From DATAGZ01 sp036263455 (lineage in GTDB: Bacteria > Pseudomonadota > Alphaproteobacteria > Dongiales > Dongiaceae): a DNA stretch of 64,000 nucleotides. Below, piece by piece: positions 8,708 through 17,308 of the stretch. The notes beneath the pieces are model-generated. The model had not been told where the DNA came from and ran no database searches. It was given only the letters and a program-made list of their open reading frames with translations. The translations under genes and the position numbers were made by a program. The DNA is taken from NCBI GenBank assembly GCA_036263455.1, contig DATAGZ010000002.1:1-64000 (forward strand), given 5' to 3'. Position 1 is the stretch's first letter, and every line of letters starts with the position of its first letter.

Positions 8708-9010
8708 ATGCGGATCATCTTCCGGCTGATTGGCCTGGCGTTCCTGGCCTGGTCGCTCTCGCTGCTCGCGCTCGACCTCTGGGTCTGGCGCCGGGGCGGT
8801 GTATTGACTTTCGAGCCCATGGGCAAACTCTGGTTCCGGCTCGACCCTGGCAGCCTCAACCTGTTCGAGGCGCTCGTAGAGCGCTACCTCTGGCGAAACC
8901 TGTGGTGGAATGTGATATTGCCGATCCTGCACCAGCCCGCCGTGCTGGTGCTGGGCGTCATCGGGGCGATTCTGCTCGTCCTCACCAGGCCAAGGCTGCG
9001 CCGGCCCTAG
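8708..9010 (+). CDS. Small two-helix membrane protein of unknown function
   Basis: A 100-aa product. The start ATG at 8708 is preceded by GGGGAGAATT, a good ribosome binding site; the longer open frame upstream runs through the tRNA gene and is not real. Two hydrophobic segments are visible, at about residues 5-23 and 70-93, separated by a charged region with WRRGG and LWFRLDPGSLNLFEALVERYLW. I do not recognise a family with a known function, though similar small two-helix proteins are common in alphaproteobacteria. It starts 56 bases from the tRNA-Ser 5' end, on the opposite strand. Confidence 0.75.
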   Translation: MRIIFRLIGLAFLAWSLSLLALDLWVWRRGGVLTFEPMGKLWFRLDPGSLNLFEALVERYLWRNLWWNVILPILHQPAVLVLGVIGAILLVLTRPRLRRP

Positions 9011-9023
9011 CCAGAAGGAATGC

Positions 9024-9815
9024 TCAGTGCTGGACCACGAGTCCGATCTGGGGTTCGGCAGGACGCTCGCGCAGATGCGCGCTCCAGCGATGCTCCCAGA
9101 CGCGGAAGGCCCAAACAATGGCGTAGGTCAGGCACAGATAGATCGCAGCGATCGTGAGATAGAGTTCGAAGATGCCGAAAGTGCGCGCGATGGCAATCTG
9201 GGTAACCTTGGTTAGCTCCTGGAGCGTCACGACGCTCGCGATCGAGGAAGCCTGGAGCGTGAAGATCACCTCGTTGGAATAAGCGGGTAGCATCAACCGG
9301 AATGCGCGTGGCAGGACGATGCGTCTATAGATCAGTCCCTTGGACATGCCGAGCGCGCGCGCGGCCTCGATTTCGCCCAAGGGAACGGCCTGGATCGCGC
9401 CACGCAAGATTTCGGTGGTATAAGCGGCGGTATTGAGGGTGAAGGCAATGACCGATGGCCACCAGGGGTCGATAAACACATAGGTCCACAGCCACGTATC
9501 TTTTATCCAGGCGAACTGGCCTGACCCGTAATAGATCAGGAAGATCTGGATGAGCAGCGGCGTACCCCGAAAAAAATAGGTGTAGGCATAGACCGGCCAT
9601 TTCAGGAAGGGATTGGCTGAAACCCGGCACAGCGCCAGCGGAACGGCGAGACAAATCCCCAGCAGCAAGCTCACACTGATAAGCTTGATCGTCATGAGCA
9701 GGCCTTGGGCCAGCTCCGGCATTGCCTGCAACGGGATGATGGGATCAAGAATCTGCCCCGTGGCTAGGTTATGGCCCCACAGGCTCAGGCAGGCGCCAAG
9801 GCGAGAGATATCCAT
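9024..9815 (-). CDS. Polar amino acid ABC transporter permease (HisM/ArtM-like)
   Basis: A 263-aa inner-membrane permease of the HisMQ family. The EAA loop that contacts the ATPase is visible as GEIEAARALGMSKGLIYRRIVLPRAFRLMLP (shown here only as a landmark: GEIEAARALGM then RIVLPRA). Five or so hydrophobic helices surround it. Its ATG overlaps the stop of the upstream permease by one base (TAATG), so both are made together as a heterodimer. Together with the binding protein and ATPase it imports basic or polar amino acids such as arginine, lysine, ornithine or histidine. Confidence 0.92.
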   Translation of the reverse strand: MDISRLGACLSLWGHNLATGQILDPIIPLQAMPELAQGLLMTIKLISVSLLLGICLAVPLALCRVSANPFLKWPVYAYTYFFRGTPLLIQIFLIYYGSGQFAWIKDTWLWTYVFIDPWWPSVIAFTLNTAAYTTEILRGAIQAVPLGEIEAARALGMSKGLIYRRIVLPRAFRLMLPAYSNEVIFTLQASSIASVVTLQELTKVTQIAIARTFGIFELYLTIAAIYLCLTYAIVWAFRVWEHRWSAHLRERPAEPQIGLVVQH

Positions 9816-10549
9816 TACCCCCTCCGGATACCGCGATTGGCGCGCCGCTCCAGTCCATGGAGCGCAAGGTTGGAAATTGCGGTCATGGCGAGATACATCA
9901 TCGAGGCTAGAAAGAAGACGGCAAAGGGTCGATGGATGGCGCCGGTGACGATCTCCGAATTGCGCGTCAGCTCCTCAAAGCCGAGCACCGACATGAGCGA
10001 GGTAGCCTTGAGCAGGACCAGCCAGACATTGCCAAGCCCGGGCAAGGCGAAGCGCCAGACTTGCGGCAGCTTGATCCGGAGAAAGACCTGGCGACGGTTC
10101 ATCCCGATCGCGGTCGCAGCCTCGATCTGGCCTTTGGGCAAGGCCTGGAAGGCCCCCCGAAACGCCTCGGTCGCATAGGCGCCATAGACGAAACCGAGCG
10201 TGCCCACGCCGGCGGCAAAGGCGTTGATATCGATTTCCACATCATCGTTGAAACACTGCACGATATTCTGGAGGAGAATCGTGCCACCGAAAAACACGAG
10301 GAGCAATAAAATCAATTCAGGAACGCCGCGGATGATGATCGTATAGGCCGAGGCGAGAAAATGTGCGAAACGATGGCGCGACAGCTTGGCCGAGGCCCCG
10401 ATCAGGCCAAATAGAATACTGATTACCATGGCCATGATGCTGGAGACCACTGTCAACGCGGCCCCGCTCCACATCAAATGCCCGTATCCGCCCAGATCAA
10501 ACATGCCGCGTCTCGCAAAGGCCGCCCGCATCTCTGCGGGCGGCGGCAA
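9815..10549 (-). CDS. Polar amino acid ABC transporter permease (HisQ/ArtQ-like)
   Basis: The second permease of the importer, 244 aa. It carries the EAA loop GQIEAATAIGMNRRQVFLRI and a GVPELILLLLVFFGG segment typical of HisQ. Its first residues, AFARRGMFDLGGYGHLMWSGAALTV, lead into the first helix. The start lies only 7 bases after the stop of the binding protein gene, and the stop overlaps the next permease, so the operon order is ATPase, binding protein, HisQ-like, HisM-like. Confidence 0.91.
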   Translation of the reverse strand: MPPPAEMRAAFARRGMFDLGGYGHLMWSGAALTVVSSIMAMVISILFGLIGASAKLSRHRFAHFLASAYTIIIRGVPELILLLLVFFGGTILLQNIVQCFNDDVEIDINAFAAGVGTLGFVYGAYATEAFRGAFQALPKGQIEAATAIGMNRRQVFLRIKLPQVWRFALPGLGNVWLVLLKATSLMSVLGFEELTRNSEIVTGAIHRPFAVFFLASMMYLAMTAISNLALHGLERRANRGIRRG

Positions 10550-10556
10550 TCGCTAG

Positions 10557-11348
10557 TTATTCTCCATAGACATCAAAAGAAAAATATTTGTCATTGATCT
10601 TCTTATACGTTCCGTCTTTGCGGATTTCCGCAATCGCCTTGGTAAAAGCATCGCGCAGCTTGGTATCTTCCTTGCGCACCGCGATTCCCGCGCCCACGCC
10701 GAGAAGCTGACGATCAAACCATCCCTTGCCGTAGATCACGATATCGGGATTCTTTTTCATGAGCTCGAGTGCCACGATCTTATCGTCCATGCGCACCTTG
10801 CAGCGGCCGGAGAGCAGATCGGCATTGGCGTTATCGGCCGTGTCGTAGGTGGCGATATCCGCGCCGGTGAACTTGGCACGTGCGAAGTTCTCGTGGGTGG
10901 TCGAACCCTGCACGCAGACTTTCTGACCCGCGAGCTGGGTAAAATCGGGATTGCCCGTCGCCGGATCGATCTTCACATCGGTTGTCTTGGGCCCAAAGAG
11001 CACGCCCGGGGTGTTGTAATATTTTTCCGAGAAATCGACTTTCTTCTTGCGTTCGTCGGTGATCGACATCGATGCGATGATCGCGTCGAACTTCTTAGCC
11101 TGCAGCGCCGGGATCATGCCATCCCACTGCTGCTTGACGATCTTGCATTGCAGTTTCATCTTCGCGCACAGCGCCTTGGCGATATCGACATCAAAACCTT
11201 GCAGCGTGCCATCCGGCGCCACGTAATTGAACGGCTCGTAGGCGCCTTCGGTGGCGATGGTAATTTTCTTGCCAGCCGCCTGGGCTCCGCCCAGGCCCAT
11301 GGACAATAATGCGGCGATAACACCTGCCGCAATTACTAAGCGTTTCAT
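10557..11348 (-). CDS. Periplasmic amino acid-binding protein (lysine/arginine/ornithine type)
   Basis: A 263-aa family 3 solute-binding protein. A clear signal peptide with a likely cut after AQA (residue 24) precedes KKITIATEGAYEPFNYV, the usual mature start. The ligand-site landmarks FDVDIAKALC, MIPALQAKKFDAIIASMSIT and VCVQGSTTHENF fit the LAO/histidine-binding subgroup. It delivers ligand to the HisQ/HisM-like permeases encoded immediately downstream. A Shine-Dalgarno (AAGGAGAAA) precedes the start. The exact amino acid bound cannot be read with certainty. Confidence 0.93.
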   Translation of the reverse strand: MKRLVIAAGVIAALLSMGLGGAQAAGKKITIATEGAYEPFNYVAPDGTLQGFDVDIAKALCAKMKLQCKIVKQQWDGMIPALQAKKFDAIIASMSITDERKKKVDFSEKYYNTPGVLFGPKTTDVKIDPATGNPDFTQLAGQKVCVQGSTTHENFARAKFTGADIATYDTADNANADLLSGRCKVRMDDKIVALELMKKNPDIVIYGKGWFDRQLLGVGAGIAVRKEDTKLRDAFTKAIAEIRKDGTYKKINDKYFSFDVYGE

Positions 11349-11396
11349 CTGTTTCTCCTTTGTCTACACATTCCCCCGATTCATCCGCGGATGAAC

Positions 11397-12167
11397 CTAC
11401 CTGCGATGTGCGGTCGCAAGAAATTGGCGGCAGCGCTCGGATTTCGGATTGCCGAACAACTGCTCGGGCGGACCTTGCTCCTCGATCCGGCCCTGATGCA
11501 AGAAAATAATGTCATTGGCGACGTCATGCGCGAAGCCCATCTCGTGGGTCACGACGATCATGGTGCGGCCCTCTTCGGCAAGCTGCCGCATGACTCTCAG
11601 GACCTCGCCCACCAGTTCAGGATCGAGCGCCGACGTGGGTTCATCGAACAGCAGCACCTTGGGCTCCATCGCGAGTGCACGGGCGATGGCCGCGCGCTGC
11701 TGCTGGCCACCCGAAAGATGCGCGGGATAGTGGTCGCGTTTCTCGGCCATGCCGACCTTGGCGAGCAGCGCCTCGGCCCGTTCGATGGCCTGCGCACGGG
11801 GAAGCTTGAGGACGTGAATCGGCGCCTCGATGATATTCTCGAGCACCGTCATGTGCGACCAGAGGTTGAAGCTTTGGAACACCATGCCGAGGCTCGCGCG
11901 GATGCGGTCGACTTGGCGCTGACTGGCCGGCGCCGCGTGGCCGCGTTTTTTCACCATGGCGATGGTCTCATCGCCCACCGTGATCGTTCCCGCGTCGGGA
12001 ATTTCCAGAAGGTTGATGCAGCGCAGCAGCGTGCTTTTGCCCGACCCCGAGGAGCCGATCAAGGCGATGACGTCGCCGGTGCGCGCAGTAAGAGAGACGC
12101 CGCGCAGCACTTCGAGATTGGAGAATCTCTTATGCAGATCCGTAACGGTCAAAGCAGTCTGCGCCAT
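11397..12167 (-). CDS. Polar amino acid ABC transporter ATP-binding protein (HisP-like)
   Basis: A 256-aa ATPase starting at the ATG at 12167 (the frame is open further upstream but lacks homology). It has Walker A IGSSGSGKST (37-46), the Q-loop FQSFNLWSHMTVLENI, signature LSGGQQQR, Walker B VLLFDEPTSALD and the switch histidine VVTHEM. The insert KKRGHAAPASQRQVDRIRA before the Q-loop is typical of HisP/OccP-type proteins. First gene of the four-gene importer operon, separated by 48 bases from the binding protein gene. Confidence 0.93.
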   Translation of the reverse strand: MAQTALTVTDLHKRFSNLEVLRGVSLTARTGDVIALIGSSGSGKSTLLRCINLLEIPDAGTITVGDETIAMVKKRGHAAPASQRQVDRIRASLGMVFQSFNLWSHMTVLENIIEAPIHVLKLPRAQAIERAEALLAKVGMAEKRDHYPAHLSGGQQQRAAIARALAMEPKVLLFDEPTSALDPELVGEVLRVMRQLAEEGRTMIVVTHEMGFAHDVANDIIFLHQGRIEEQGPPEQLFGNPKSERCRQFLATAHRR

Positions 12168-12235
12168 GTTTTCCGGTCTCTCCGTGGCAGGCTTTATGCG
12201 CCTTTCCCGGCGCTTTGCCAAGCCCGAAGGATCGG

Positions 12236-13798
12236 TCAAGCCTCGCGGGAGAGGGCCCAGAGCACGCGGGTCTCGCCCTCCTGGCTTGCCCCCATCACCG
12301 TGAGCTGGCGGCTTTTCCAGACATTCAACCCATCGGCGCAATAAAAGGAATCCTCGAGCCGGAGAGGCCCTTGGCTGGTCCTGAGCCGGAAAGCCCGGCC
12401 CGAGGGACAGGTAAGCAGCACCGAAAAGCCGTCCCGCGCCAGCACGGCGTCAATCTCGGGCATGAGGTGGAAGCGAATGACGAAGGAGAGTCCGCTGGGA
12501 CCGGTGACGATATCCTCGCCGCGCAGATCCTGGCCGTCCTGGTCGAGATACAGCCTCCGCCGCACCTCGGCGCCGAGATGTTCGTGATAGCCCTGGTGGT
12601 GCGCATCCACCCAGATCCGGCCCTGGTTCTCGTCCCGGCGACAGAGAACATGCGGCGCCATGGCCTGGGAATAGACCGGCAGCGCCATGCCATCCTGCCC
12701 ATTGAGGATCAAGACGGAATGCGCCGCCGCGTGGCGTGAGGCGATTTGCCATTCCGCGGACCTGTCGCAGGCCCCGCAATTCGTCACGATCTTCTCGCCG
12801 TCATGGGAGAATTCAAAGGCGAGCGGCGAGGAATGCGCCGCGGCGTCGGCCGGCGGCGCTCCTACATCGAGAATTACCGTGCTTCGCCCCGCCTGGAGCC
12901 GCTGAAAGTGCGCCGCTTCGGTGCCGGGGTGCGGCGCAAAGGTCGCGAGTATGGCGCGGATGCGCGCCGGATCATCGGCGCGGGCGCCATGAAACTGCGC
13001 AAGCGTCCCATCGGCATGAATCAGAACCGCTATGGTGGCAGCCAGCCGCTCGCCGGCCACGCGCACGATCTCGGGAACCGACCTGCCCGACAGGCGCGCC
13101 GCCAGCATTACCGCGCCCAGGAGTTCCAAGAGGTCGAGCAGAGCCGTTCCATTGCGCTGTCCGAAAGGCTCTTCACCACCCCACAGGCCGAGCGCCCGCT
13201 TGAAGATCTGTAGGCCACGGCGCAGCGATGCCTGCCGACGGGGCAGCAGCATCCCCGTGAGGATCAGGCTGACCGCAGCTTGAGCCAGGGCGATCCGGCC
13301 CAACCCGCCTGGCAAGGCATGGCGCAAGTGGCCGTCATGGCGGGCGACCCCTTGCAGGAGAACCAATCGGCCCTCGGCGGTTCCATCATCGAGGTAGGTG
13401 TAGAAGAGGAGAAGCGTGGCAAGTCGCCGAGCGACCAGATCCAGACGCCACGCTTCGCCTTGAAATTGGTCGTCCTCGGCAAGCCAGCGCTGCACCATCA
13501 GCTGCGCCACGCGCCGCGCGGTGCCGCTCCCCTGGGCATGAAGATCACGCACCCAAGCAAAGCAGCCGAGTTCGCGCCGCCAGGCCGGTGTGGCGTGCGG
13601 CGGATAGCAGAGCGGCACAGGGTTGAGGATGGTCTGGCCCCCGAAGGACAGCTCGCCGGTCAGAAGGCGTTCCGCCTGGGCCGGATTGCCGCCGAGTGGC
13701 GCGGGTAATGGAAAAACCGGCGGTTCGGCGGGTGTGTTGCCGATCAACTTTCGATAAAGACGCGTGCCGTAATAAGGTTCGATCAGGCGCGCCAGCAT
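12236..13798 (-). CDS. Heparinase II/III family protein
   Basis: A 520-aa product beginning at the ATG one base after the rpe stop. The N-terminal all-helical half (FAWVRDLHAQG, ARRLATLLLFYTYLDDG) and the beta-rich C-terminal half (FEFSHDGEKIVTNCGAC, SAEWQIASRHAAAHSVLILN) match heparinase II/III-like lyases common in alphaproteobacteria, often next to rpe. Many such proteins act on uronic acid-containing polysaccharides, but true substrates are unknown. I see no obvious signal peptide. In many relatives purH follows; here an amino acid importer follows instead. Confidence 0.85.
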   Translation of the reverse strand: MLARLIEPYYGTRLYRKLIGNTPAEPPVFPLPAPLGGNPAQAERLLTGELSFGGQTILNPVPLCYPPHATPAWRRELGCFAWVRDLHAQGSGTARRVAQLMVQRWLAEDDQFQGEAWRLDLVARRLATLLLFYTYLDDGTAEGRLVLLQGVARHDGHLRHALPGGLGRIALAQAAVSLILTGMLLPRRQASLRRGLQIFKRALGLWGGEEPFGQRNGTALLDLLELLGAVMLAARLSGRSVPEIVRVAGERLAATIAVLIHADGTLAQFHGARADDPARIRAILATFAPHPGTEAAHFQRLQAGRSTVILDVGAPPADAAAHSSPLAFEFSHDGEKIVTNCGACDRSAEWQIASRHAAAHSVLILNGQDGMALPVYSQAMAPHVLCRRDENQGRIWVDAHHQGYHEHLGAEVRRRLYLDQDGQDLRGEDIVTGPSGLSFVIRFHLMPEIDAVLARDGFSVLLTCPSGRAFRLRTSQGPLRLEDSFYCADGLNVWKSRQLTVMGASQEGETRVLWALSREA

Positions 13799-13799
13799 G

Positions 13800-14438
13800 C
13801 TATTCTCGCAATTCCGCGATAGCGCGCGCATAGTCGGGCGCGCCGAAGACATGCGTGCCCGCGACCATGACGTCGATACCGGCCTCGCGAGCCATTCGCG
13901 CCGTCGCCGCGTTGATTCCTCCGTCGATTTCGAGCTCGGTGCGCGCGGGATCGATCATGCCACGAAGCCGCCGGGCCTTGTCCAGCACTTCGGGCAAAAA
14001 GGCCTGGCCCCCGAAGCCGGGATTGACGCTCATGAGCAGAATGATATCGCACAGGGGAACCAGGGCTTCGATGGTGGAAAGCGACGTTCCGGGATTGAGT
14101 GCGAGCCCGGCCTTCTTTCCCTGCGCCTTGATCGCCTGGAGGGTCCGATGCGGATGCGGTCCCGCCTCGGGGTGAAAGGTGATCATGTCGGCGCCGGAGC
14201 GACAGAACGCTTCAATATAGGGATCGACGGGACTGATCATCAGATGAACGTCGAAGGGAAGCGCGCTCAGCGGCCGGAGCGCGGACAGCATGGCGGGACC
14301 AAAGGTCAGGTTGGGGACGAAATGGCCGTCCATGATATCGAGATGGAGGTAGTCCGCCCCCGCACGCTCAACCGCCCGGACTTCTTCGCCTAGCCGCGTG
14401 AAGTCGGCGGCGAGCACGGAGGGAGCGACTTTGGTCAT
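13800..14438 (-). CDS. rpe: Ribulose-phosphate 3-epimerase
   Basis: Interconverts ribulose-5-phosphate and xylulose-5-phosphate in the pentose phosphate pathway. A 212-aa TIM barrel starting MTKVAPSVLAADF, with the metal/active-site landmarks HLDIMDGHFVPN, DVHLMI, MITFHPEA, MSVNPGFGGQ and EIDGGIN. The frame is open far upstream through ccmB, but homology starts at this ATG. It is followed after one base by the heparinase-like gene, a common arrangement. Confidence 0.96.
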   Translation of the reverse strand: MTKVAPSVLAADFTRLGEEVRAVERAGADYLHLDIMDGHFVPNLTFGPAMLSALRPLSALPFDVHLMISPVDPYIEAFCRSGADMITFHPEAGPHPHRTLQAIKAQGKKAGLALNPGTSLSTIEALVPLCDIILLMSVNPGFGGQAFLPEVLDKARRLRGMIDPARTELEIDGGINAATARMAREAGIDVMVAGTHVFGAPDYARAIAELRE

Positions 14439-14476
14439 GCGCCGTTTTACCTTGCGACTCGCCAGGCAATCCAGCG

Positions 14477-15136
14477 TTAACTGAACCGGATGGCTTGGCC
14501 GATGCTGGCCCGCCCCGCCCACGGCAGGGTTCCCAACGCCAGGAGGTCGAACCCTACCAGCATCCAAAACGCGCCACCCGCCTGTTCGCCGCCCGCCTGC
14601 GCCGCCATGGCAAAGATCACGATGGGAACGTAAAGCGGCATCACCAGCAGCATGACCAACAGGGCACCCAACCTGCTGCCCAAGGCGAGCGCCGCGCCCG
14701 CCACGCCAAGCAGGGACAAAGCGGGGCTGGCCAGCAATACCGCCAGGAGAAGAGCGCCGAGGCGGGGCTGATGCCACAGCAGACCGTACAACGGCAGCAG
14801 TATCAGCAACGGAAGAATGCGGGTCAGCCAATGCGTGAGCGCCTTGACGGGGACGAGCAAGGTTGTGCCGGCGCGCGCCGCGATCAGGTCGAGCGAACCG
14901 TCTTCGTAATCGCGCGCAAAGACATGGTCGAGCGATACCAGGGAAGCAAGGATCAGCACGGTAAACCCGATGCCGGCGCCGATACGGCTCAGCAGGAGCG
15001 GATCGTCGCCGATCGCAAAGGGAAAAAGAATCGCTATGAGGATAAAGAAGCATAAAGTGGCGCAGATCTCCCAGGGTCCGGCCATGTTGAGCCGTATGTC
15101 GCGCAGGATGATCGCGGCAACCAGGCGGAATGTCAT
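14477..15136 (-). CDS. ccmB: Heme exporter permease CcmB
   Basis: The 219-aa membrane subunit of the CcmAB transporter used in cytochrome c maturation (system I). It begins FRLVAAIILRDIRLNMAG and has about six hydrophobic segments with SLDHVFARDYEDGSLDL, the cytoplasmic landmark of CcmB. It overlaps ccmA by 4 bases (ATGA). CcmC, CcmD, CcmE and the rest are not in this window, so the ccm genes are split or the remainder lies elsewhere. Confidence 0.94.
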   Translation of the reverse strand: MTFRLVAAIILRDIRLNMAGPWEICATLCFFILIAILFPFAIGDDPLLLSRIGAGIGFTVLILASLVSLDHVFARDYEDGSLDLIAARAGTTLLVPVKALTHWLTRILPLLILLPLYGLLWHQPRLGALLLAVLLASPALSLLGVAGAALALGSRLGALLVMLLVMPLYVPIVIFAMAAQAGGEQAGGAFWMLVGFDLLALGTLPWAGRASIGQAIRFS

Positions 15137-15693
15137 GACAGAGCCACCCGAGCGGAGAAAGCGAGCGGCAAGTGACCATGGGCCGCAACGACGAGAATGG
15201 ATTGCCGCCCGCGCAGCTCTTCCAGCAAACGCACAAGTTGGAATACGCCCTCGTCATCCAGATGCTCATTGGGTTCATCGAGCAATATCAGCGGTGCCGC
15301 GCATAGCGCCAGGCGCGAAAGATCCACGCGCTTGCGCTGGCCGGCCGAAAGGCTTTGTACCTTCCTCTCCTTCAGCGGCGCAATGCCGAAGAGAGCTAGC
15401 GCCGCATCCAGCTCATGGCGATCGTTCCACAAGGCGCGCCAGAAAGACAGATTATCGGAGACGCTGAGTTCTCTCTTGAGTCCGTCGCGATGCCCAAGAT
15501 AGACGACCGGCTCGGGACGGTTCAGGGACCCCTCGCCGGGAAGCAGGCCTGCAAGTAAGCGTAAGAGGCTAGTCTTGCCGCTGCCATTGGCACCCGTGAC
15601 CAGCAGGGCCTCGCCAGGACAGAGGGTAAAGGAAAGTGGCGCGAAGGGAATCCGGCCTGCGCGCTGGCAGGCGATATCACGTGCCTCGAGCAT
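15133..15693 (-). CDS. ccmA: Heme exporter ATP-binding protein CcmA
   Basis: A 186-aa short ABC ATPase, the usual CcmA size. Walker A GANGSGKT (34-41), signature LSAGQRKRVDLSRL and Walker B LILLDEPNEHLD are intact. It works with CcmB, releasing holo-CcmE after heme loading. The start ATG overlaps the stop of the upstream methyltransferase by one base (TAATG), and the stop overlaps ccmB, so it is in the middle of a coupled string of genes. Confidence 0.95.
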   Translation of the reverse strand: MLEARDIACQRAGRIPFAPLSFTLCPGEALLVTGANGSGKTSLLRLLAGLLPGEGSLNRPEPVVYLGHRDGLKRELSVSDNLSFWRALWNDRHELDAALALFGIAPLKERKVQSLSAGQRKRVDLSRLALCAAPLILLDEPNEHLDDEGVFQLVRLLEELRGRQSILVVAAHGHLPLAFSARVALS

Positions 15694-16268
15694 TACGCCC
15701 GGCGATACAGCCAGATCGTGGCTGGTGGGACATTGCGTAGCACCCGCCGCACGGCGCGGCCCCCGAGTCCGACCGTCTTGTAGGGCAAGGGCGAACCTGG
15801 GCCATAGGTAAATTGAATGAGCGGGCCATGCTGCAGGACGGTCGCGCATTCTCGCGCAATCCGCTGGCGCACCGGTTTCGCCATGGCGAGGAGAGGCAGC
15901 GAACTGACGATTGCCGCTACCTGATCCACGCCACGCTCCGCCAGTATTTGGCCCAGATGCTCGGCATCGGCTTGGAAGACGCGTATTCCGGGAAAGCGCT
16001 GGTTCAGGAGAGCGGCGAAAAACGGGTCCCGCTCGAGCACGATCAACCGTTCCGCCGGCACGCCCTGAGCGAGCAGCGCATCCGTGACCACGCCCGTTCC
16101 TCCGCCGAGCTCGATCACCGCTCCAGGCATGCCGAGCGCCCCTTCCGCGCGCAGCGTACGCGCCATCGCCTGCGCCAAACGCGCCGAACTGGGCACGATC
16201 GCGCCAATGCTGCGCGGATGAGCCATCCAGCGCCGAAACATGATCCAGCTAGAAGCCAACGCGGTCAC
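15693..16268 (-). CDS. Class I SAM methyltransferase, phospholipid N-methyltransferase-like
   Basis: A 191-aa product. I chose the GTG at 16268 because it forms a GTGA overlap with the asparaginase stop. Residues HPRSIGAIVPSSARLAQAMA are typical of the PmtA-like family that methylates phosphatidylethanolamine, followed by the SAM motif IELGGGTGVVT, LIVLERDP and FQADAEHL. The end has FTYGPGSPLP. Function as a phospholipid methyltransferase is family inference; related proteins include rRNA adenine methyltransferase-like enzymes. Confidence 0.78.
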   Translation of the reverse strand: MTALASSWIMFRRWMAHPRSIGAIVPSSARLAQAMARTLRAEGALGMPGAVIELGGGTGVVTDALLAQGVPAERLIVLERDPFFAALLNQRFPGIRVFQADAEHLGQILAERGVDQVAAIVSSLPLLAMAKPVRQRIARECATVLQHGPLIQFTYGPGSPLPYKTVGLGGRAVRRVLRNVPPATIWLYRRA

Positions 16269-17263
16269 GCCAGCTCCGGCCGGATAGTCCCGACATACGT
16301 CCCCGCCCAATTGTGCAGCGCGGGAGAGAACAATTCAGGGTGACGGTGCATGTCTTCGTCATCGACAATATCCAGCTCTCGCAATAAATGGCCGAGCGCC
16401 ACCTCGGCCGCGCGCGCCGCGCCGTCCTCCGCTTTAAGACACAGGCCGACGCCCGCCGCCGGTAGAGCGGCGCAATAGACGCCTTCCGCGCCGACCTTGA
16501 TCGCGGCCCGGCCCGGAAAGGCCTTCATAAAATCGGTGCAATAGCGGCGGCTCCCCGCAACGTAATACGGCTCCGCCATCATAGCGGCGCAAATTCGCTG
16601 CGCTGCCTTGGCCCGCTCGGGTGCCAATCCCTGTCCGCTGGCCAGCCGGGCCATGGCCGCTGCGTGGCTGCGTATCGAGATGGCGATCGTGGGAATGCCG
16701 CATCCATCGGTGCCACGCGCGGCGGCGCGCAGATCTTCGCGGGTCGTATCTTCGAGCACGCCAAGCAGGAGCTGCTGAAGCGGGTGCGTAAACGCGATAT
16801 AGTCGCGGGTCGGATATCCGAGCGCCTGCGCGCTCGAGAGAAAGCCCGCATGCTTGCCGGAGCAATTATTATGTTCCGGCCCGGCCTTGCGCCCGGCGCG
16901 GATCAGATCGGAAGCGGCACGCTTGTCGGACGGCCATTGCACACCGCATTCGAGATCACTGGCGGAAAGGCCAGCCGCCGCCAGCCAGGCGATGACACGC
17001 GCCACCTGCTCGCCTTCGCCATTATGCGAGGCGCAGGCCAGGGCAATTTCGATATCGCCCAAACCGAGCCGTTCGACGGCCCCAGTCTCGATCACCGGCA
17101 GGGCCAAGAGCGGCTTGATCGCGGAACGGCCATAGATGAGCCGTTCGCAATCTCCATGGGACAGGACCAGCCGGCCGGCGCCATCGCAGATGGCGGCAGC
17201 GATCCGGTGCCTGCTTTCCACGAGCTCGCCGCGGGTGACTTGAATGATCAATGGGTTGGCCAT
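16265..17263 (-). CDS. Asparaginase (Rhizobium-type, asparaginase II family)
   Basis: A 332-aa protein of the inducible, thermolabile asparaginase family first known from Rhizobium etli. Landmarks: VTRGELVESRHRI at the N-terminus, YGRSAIKPLLALP (with the Ser-x-x-Lys pair), CASHNGEGEQ, HNNCSGKHAGFL, TDGCGIPT and the C-terminal KVGAEGVYCAALP. It hydrolyses asparagine to aspartate and ammonia, in the cytoplasm. It is the first gene of a minus-strand coupled set (methyltransferase, ccmA, ccmB). The 45-bp gap to the divergent SpoU gene must hold promoters for both. Confidence 0.9.
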   Translation of the reverse strand: MANPLIIQVTRGELVESRHRIAAAICDGAGRLVLSHGDCERLIYGRSAIKPLLALPVIETGAVERLGLGDIEIALACASHNGEGEQVARVIAWLAAAGLSASDLECGVQWPSDKRAASDLIRAGRKAGPEHNNCSGKHAGFLSSAQALGYPTRDYIAFTHPLQQLLLGVLEDTTREDLRAAARGTDGCGIPTIAISIRSHAAAMARLASGQGLAPERAKAAQRICAAMMAEPYYVAGSRRYCTDFMKAFPGRAAIKVGAEGVYCAALPAAGVGLCLKAEDGAARAAEVALGHLLRELDIVDDEDMHRHPELFSPALHNWAGTYVGTIRPELA

Positions 17264-17308
17264 TGGCGTCACCTTGCCAAGATTGGCCTCGCCATGCAAG
17301 GAAGTAGC

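Noticed and set aside
16664..17308. Upstream extension of the SpoU methyltransferase frame through the asparaginase gene.
   Set aside because: The extension is antisense to asparaginase; AAGGAAG at the 17309 ATG and the family N-terminus set the start.
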